From: Filobacillus milosensis
GTDB lineage: Bacteria; Bacillota; Bacilli; Bacillales; Alkalibacillaceae
DNA length: 44,873 nucleotides
Direction of reading: 5' to 3'
Assembly (NCBI RefSeq): GCF_004402015.1
Contig: NZ_SOPW01000022.1
Location: 1-44,873 of the forward strand
In this document: positions 41,546 to 44,873 of the stretch, piece by piece
Layout of the letters: the number at the start of each line of letters is the position of its first letter
How positions within the stretch are numbered: the stretch's first letter is position 1
Position numbers and translations under genes: made by a program
The notes under the pieces: generated by a model
The model's database searches: none
What the model was told of the DNA's origin: nothing
The model's input: the letters and a program-made list of their open reading frames with translations, nothing else

Positions 41546-43960
41546 ATGGCGTTTGAACATCAAACCATTGAAAAGAAATGGCAAGCTTATTGGGAAGACA
41601 ACAAAACATTTAAATCAAATTCGGATACAGACAAACCAAAATTTTATGCACTAGACATGTTTCCGTATCCATCAGGTGCAGGGTTACACGTTGGACACCC
41701 AGAAGGTTATACAGCAACAGATATCGTATCAAGAATGAAGCGTATGCAAGGTTACGAAGTTTTGCATCCAATGGGGTGGGATGCATTCGGCTTACCTGCT
41801 GAACAGTACGCGATTGACACAGGAAACAGTCCTGCTGAGTTTACTGAACAAAACATCGCGACGTTTAAACGTCAGATTAAGTCACTTGGATTCTCATACG
41901 ATTGGGACCGTGAAATTAATACAACTGATCCTAAATACTATAAATGGACACAGTGGATCTTCGTTAAAATGTATGAAAAAGGGCTGGCTTACATGGATGA
42001 AGTCGCTGTTAACTGGTGCCCGGCACTTGGTACAGTTCTAGCTAACGAAGAAGTTATCGACGGTAAGAGTGAACGAGGCGACCATCCAGTCGTTCGTAAA
42101 CCGATGCGTCAATGGATGCTGAAAATCACGGAATATGCTGATCGTCTACTTGATGACCTTGAAGAACTGGATTGGCCAGAAAGTCTAAAAGATATGCAAC
42201 GTAACTGGATTGGAAAATCAGAAGGTGCTCAAATTACGTTTGAAATCGATGGTTCAAATGAAACGTTTGAAGCATTCACTACACGTCCAGATACAATCTT
42301 TGGCGCAACATACGCGGTACTTTCACCGGAGCATCCATTAGTTGAAAGTATTACATCACCAGAACAAAAAGAAGCGGTAGAACAATATATTAAAGACGTA
42401 CAAACGAAAAGTGACCTTGAACGTACAGATCTAGCCAAAGAAAAAACAGGCGTATTCACTGGCGCTTTTGCAATCAATCCAGCAAACGGTGAGAAAATGC
42501 CAATTTGGATTGCAGACTACGTGCTAATGTCATACGGGACTGGTGCTATTATGGCCGTTCCAGCACACGATGAACGTGATTATGAATTTGCAAAAACTTT
42601 TGACCTGCCAATCGTTGAAGTTGTATCTGGTGGAGATATCGATAAAGAAGCTTATACAGAAGACGGCAAACTTGTTAATTCAGACTTCCTAAATGGACTT
42701 AACAAAGATGAAGCCATTGAAAAAGCTATAGCCTGGTTTGAAGAAAAAGGTAATGGTGTAAGAAAAACAACTTACCGCCTACGTGATTGGCTATTTAGTC
42801 GTCAGCGTTACTGGGGCGAGCCGATTCCAGTTGTTCATTGGGAAGACGGAACAATGTCAGCACTTGATGAAAGTGAACTACCATTAGAACTGCCTGAAAC
42901 AGATCAAATCAAACCATCAGGAACAGGTGAATCACCACTCGCTAACATTCCGGAATGGCTGGAATACACAGATCCTAAAACAGGTAAAAAAGGTCGCCTA
43001 GAAACAAACACAATGCCACAGTGGGCAGGCAGCTGCTGGTACTACCTAAGATACATTGATCCAGATAATGATGAGATGCTGGCTGACCCTGAAAAACTTA
43101 AAAAATGGCTACCTGTTGATCTTTATATTGGTGGAGCAGAGCACGCAGTTCTTCACCTGCTTTACGCTCGTTTCTGGCACAAAGTTCTATATGACCTAGG
43201 TGTCGTACCAACAAAAGAACCATTCCAAAAACTATTTAACCAAGGAATGATTCTAGGTGAAGGTAACGAAAAGATGAGTAAATCAAAAGGGAATGTTGTC
43301 AATCCAGATGATATCGTTGATACGCATGGGGCAGATACCCTTCGTCTATATGAAATGTTCATGGGACCACTTGAAGCATCCGTTGCCTGGAGCACCAACG
43401 GCTTAGATGGTGCCCGCAGATTCCTAGACCGTGTATGGCGACTATATGTGGATGACAACGGAGACCTATCAAATCGAATTACAGAAGGTCCGAATGAAAA
43501 CCTAGAGAAGGTTTATCATGAAACGGTCAAGAAAGTAACAGAACATTTTGAAGAGCTCCGATTTAATACGGGAATCTCTCAAATGATGGTTTTCGTCAAT
43601 GAATGTTATAAAAATGACACTCTACCTAAAGAGTACGCTGAAGGACTAATCAAACTTTTAGCACCAGTTGCTCCACATATCGCAGAAGAAATCTGGACTC
43701 TACTCGGGTACGAAGGTACAATAGCATATCAAGAATGGCCAACATTTGATGAATGTAAACTTGTAGAAGATCAAGTTGAAGTTGTTCTTCAAGTGATGGG
43801 TAAAGTTCGAGGCCGTGCCAAGGTTCCAAAAGAAGCTTCCAAAGATGAACTCGAAGAACTTGCACTAAATGATGAACGCGTTCAAGAATGGATCGAAGGA
43901 AAAACAATTAGAAAAGTCATCGTGGTTCCAGGAAAATTAGTCAACATTGTGGCTAACTAA
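41546..43960 (+). CDS. leuS: Leucyl-tRNA synthetase
   Basis: LeuS charges tRNA-Leu. The 804-residue class I enzyme has the HIGH-type motif HVGH at 48-51, the CP1 editing domain with [10 protein letters not shown] near 246-255, a zinc-less bacterial insertion, and KMSKS near residue 576. The anticodon-binding and C-terminal domains are complete (ending [14 protein letters not shown]). Length equals that of the B. subtilis enzyme as I recall it. GGAGGAG precedes the ATG. Expression is under the leucine T-box. Confidence 0.97.
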   Translation: MAFEHQTIEKKWQAYWEDNKTFKSNSDTDKPKFYALDMFPYPSGAGLHVGHPEGYTATDIVSRMKRMQGYEVLHPMGWDAFGLPAEQYAIDTGNSPAEFTEQNIATFKRQIKSLGFSYDWDREINTTDPKYYKWTQWIFVKMYEKGLAYMDEVAVNWCPALGTVLANEEVIDGKSERGDHPVVRKPMRQWMLKITEYADRLLDDLEELDWPESLKDMQRNWIGKSEGAQITFEIDGSNETFEAFTTRPDTIFGATYAVLSPEHPLVESITSPEQKEAVEQYIKDVQTKSDLERTDLAKEKTGVFTGAFAINPANGEKMPIWIADYVLMSYGTGAIMAVPAHDERDYEFAKTFDLPIVEVVSGGDIDKEAYTEDGKLVNSDFLNGLNKDEAIEKAIAWFEEKGNGVRKTTYRLRDWLFSRQRYWGEPIPVVHWEDGTMSALDESELPLELPETDQIKPSGTGESPLANIPEWLEYTDPKTGKKGRLETNTMPQWAGSCWYYLRYIDPDNDEMLADPEKLKKWLPVDLYIGGAEHAVLHLLYARFWHKVLYDLGVVPTKEPFQKLFNQGMILGEGNEKMSKSKGNVVNPDDIVDTHGADTLRLYEMFMGPLEASVAWSTNGLDGARRFLDRVWRLYVDDNGDLSNRITEGPNENLEKVYHETVKKVTEHFEELRFNTGISQMMVFVNECYKNDTLPKEYAEGLIKLLAPVAPHIAEEIWTLLGYEGTIAYQEWPTFDECKLVEDQVEVVLQVMGKVRGRAKVPKEASKDELEELALNDERVQEWIEGKTIRKVIVVPGKLVNIVAN

Positions 43961-43986
43961 TAATATAATTAATAGAAACTTATTCA

Positions 43987-44021
43987 ACGTCCTCAGACGA
44001 TAAACGTTTGGGGGCGTTTCT
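43987..44021 (+). terminator. Probable terminator of leuS
   Basis: AACGTCCTCAGACG pairs with CGTTTGGGGGCGTT through several G-U pairs, followed by TTTCTA. The T tract is weak. Confidence 0.55.
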
Positions 44022-44085
44022 AAGTGTTTGTTTAATTGACAGTCATAATTCCTATTTAATATGATGAATTGAGGAGGGGATAGAA

Positions 44086-44394
44086 ATGAGCCAAGAGATT
44101 AACGAAATGTCACCAGAAGAATTAGCAAGTAAGTTAGAATCAAATAAATATGAAATAATTGATGTAAGAGAAGATGAAGAAGTAGCTAATGGCATGATCC
44201 CTGGTGCAAAACACATTGCACTTAACACGATTCCAGAAAGAATAGATGAACTACCGAAAGATAAAGAGTATGTGATGGTTTGCCGTTCAGGTCGAAGAAG
44301 TTATAACGCATCCTTGTATCTAGCTGAGCAAGGATATAAAGTAAACAACATTAAAGGCGGCATGTTAGACTGGAAAGGTGAAGTTGTTTTTTAA
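44086..44394 (+). CDS. Rhodanese-like domain protein
   Basis: The 102-residue single-domain rhodanese has IIDVREDEE near residues 24-32, the catalytic cysteine C66 in the loop CRSGRRS, and the C-terminal KGGMLDWKG. Such proteins carry persulfide sulfur in the cytoplasm. The physiological acceptor is not known from sequence. It resembles YtwF of B. subtilis, which I recall lying near leuS, but the symbol is left blank. GAGGAGGGG precedes the ATG. It lies just before the rRNA operon promoters. Confidence 0.9.
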   Translation: MSQEINEMSPEELASKLESNKYEIIDVREDEEVANGMIPGAKHIALNTIPERIDELPKDKEYVMVCRSGRRSYNASLYLAEQGYKVNNIKGGMLDWKGEVVF

Positions 44395-44451
44395 ACTTCT
44401 ATACTATAATAATAAGACATGCATAATTCAAAAAAGAATTTCAAAAAACTA

Positions 44452-44480
44452 TTGACGAATGATTGCATGCATATTATTAT
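44452..44480 (+). promoter_or_regulatory. rRNA operon promoter P1
   Basis: TTGACG (44452-44457), 17 bases, TATTAT (44475-44480). The predicted start falls at GTCGCTTTT (44488), a sequence also found at the starts of P3 and P4. Confidence 0.7.
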
Positions 44481-44528
44481 ATTATTTGTCGCTTTTGAAG
44501 CGGAACAATTTATTCGGCCAACAAAATA

Positions 44529-44558
44529 TTGACTTTTCTCGTTAAATTATGATATATT
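44529..44558 (+). promoter_or_regulatory. rRNA operon promoter P2
   Basis: TTGACT (44529-44534), 18 bases, TATATT (44553-44558). Unlike P1, P3 and P4, it is not followed by GTCGC. Confidence 0.55.
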
Positions 44559-44615
44559 TATTGTTACCGAATGACATAACCTTATAAAACATCTCAAAAC
44601 TTCTTAAAAAAGTTA

Positions 44616-44645
44616 TTGACTTGATAATTGGTTATGTGTTATATT
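44616..44645 (+). promoter_or_regulatory. rRNA operon promoter P3
   Basis: TTGACT (44616-44621), 18 bases, TATATT (44640-44645). The predicted start falls at GTCGCTTTT (44652). Confidence 0.65.
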
Positions 44646-44703
44646 GTTAAAGTCGCTTTTTTGAGCGGCAAAAACAATCTCTCAAAAAACAACTAATATG
44701 TTG

Positions 44704-44732
44704 TTGACACACAAAAGAGAAGTTGTTATGAT
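44704..44732 (+). promoter_or_regulatory. rRNA operon promoter P4
   Basis: TTGACA (44704-44709), 17 bases, TATGAT (44727-44732), the best match of the four. The predicted start falls at GTCGC (44739), and GTCGC/GCGAC form a hairpin at 44739-44757. Confidence 0.8.
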
Positions 44733-44739
44733 GATTGAG

Positions 44740-44873
44740 TCGCTTTTTTGAGGCGACCGACATTCGAACCTTGAAAACTAAACAAAATAGCCTGTCGTCA
44801 ATTCGGTAACTTTCAACGGTTGGTGGAAAGTTACTAAGACGAAACAAACAAGCCAATCAAACTACTTTTATGG
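44740..44873 (+). other. rRNA operon leader, 16S rRNA gene expected just past the right edge
   Basis: The segment contains ACCTTGAAAACTAAACAAA (44768 onward), a phrase typical of Bacillus rRNA leaders and spacers. A stem GTAACTTTC/GAAAGTTAC (44806-44814 with 44826-44834) follows. The segment ends in ACTTTTATGG, after which the 16S rRNA start AGAGTTTGATC is normally found. No mature rRNA is included in the window. Confidence 0.8.

Noticed and set aside
44647-44856. Minus-strand ORF of 69 codons in the rRNA promoter region
   Set aside because: It runs against the tandem promoters and leader, which explain the sequence fully.
44395-44873. 16S rRNA gene inside the window
   Set aside because: The leader is present, but the mature 16S start sequence is not reached before the window ends.
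1-44873. Prophage, insertion sequences, integrons or tRNA genes
   Set aside because: No transposase, integrase, phage gene, terminal inverted repeat or tRNA cloverleaf was seen in the window.

Overview
The window looks like chromosomal DNA from a low-GC Firmicute of the family Bacillaceae. The evidence is AT-rich sequence, strong AGGAGG-type ribosome binding sites, many TTG and GTG starts, and gene blocks matching Bacillus subtilis order: yugI-yugJ, yugN-yugO, the men cluster with yteA, and ytkD-pckA-metK-ytoA-ytpA-ytpB-ytqB. Acidic proteins would fit a moderately halophilic relative, but that is only an inference.

Layout. 0.1-2.2 kb: a quinone-oxidoreductase-like enzyme and an eRF1-like (VLRF1/baeRF) protein, both on the minus strand. 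2.2-6 kb: an FMN riboswitch and the riboflavin operon ribD-ribE-ribBA-ribH. 6-11 kb: accessory genes, namely small membrane proteins, a Cu,Zn superoxide dismutase lipoprotein with all metal ligands, a frameshifted DUF218 gene, an S66 peptidase, a lipoprotein gene split by a stop codon, and a PatB/MalY C-S lyase. 11.3-14.8 kb: a giant polytopic membrane protein gene with one frameshift. 14.8-18.9 kb: yugI, yugJ, an unknown gene, a 27-codon ORF, yugN and the K+ channel yugO. 18.9-28.5 kb: menaquinone synthesis, with menA-menI-yteA leftward and menF-menD-menH-menB-menE-menC rightward. 28.5-29.9 kb: a Fur-type promoter with a siderophore ABC ATPase and a small protein. 29.9-32.3 kb: ktrA-ktrB under a c-di-AMP riboswitch. 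32.3-41.1 kb: a lipoprotein, a secreted protein, ytkD, pckA, metK with a SAM-I riboswitch, ytoA, ytpA, ytpB and mnmM (ytqB). 41.2-44.4 kb: a leucine T-box, leuS and a rhodanese. 44.4 kb to the end: four tandem promoters and the leader of an rRNA operon whose 16S gene should begin just past the right edge.

Four leader RNAs (FMN, c-di-AMP, SAM-I, T-box) control the riboflavin, potassium, SAM and leucyl-tRNA synthetase genes.

The most notable unexplained feature is a dispersed family of arrays with a 21-bp period and core CTAYRAGAA, at 16.57-16.71, 25.73-25.91 and 34.36-34.50 kb. A second array of about the same period but different sequence (GGCCACTAATT) lies at 37.9-38.0 kb. Three of these four arrays sit in gaps between convergent genes, bounded on both sides by terminators. 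Three broken genes also cluster between 7.4 and 14.8 kb, while every other recognisable gene appears intact.
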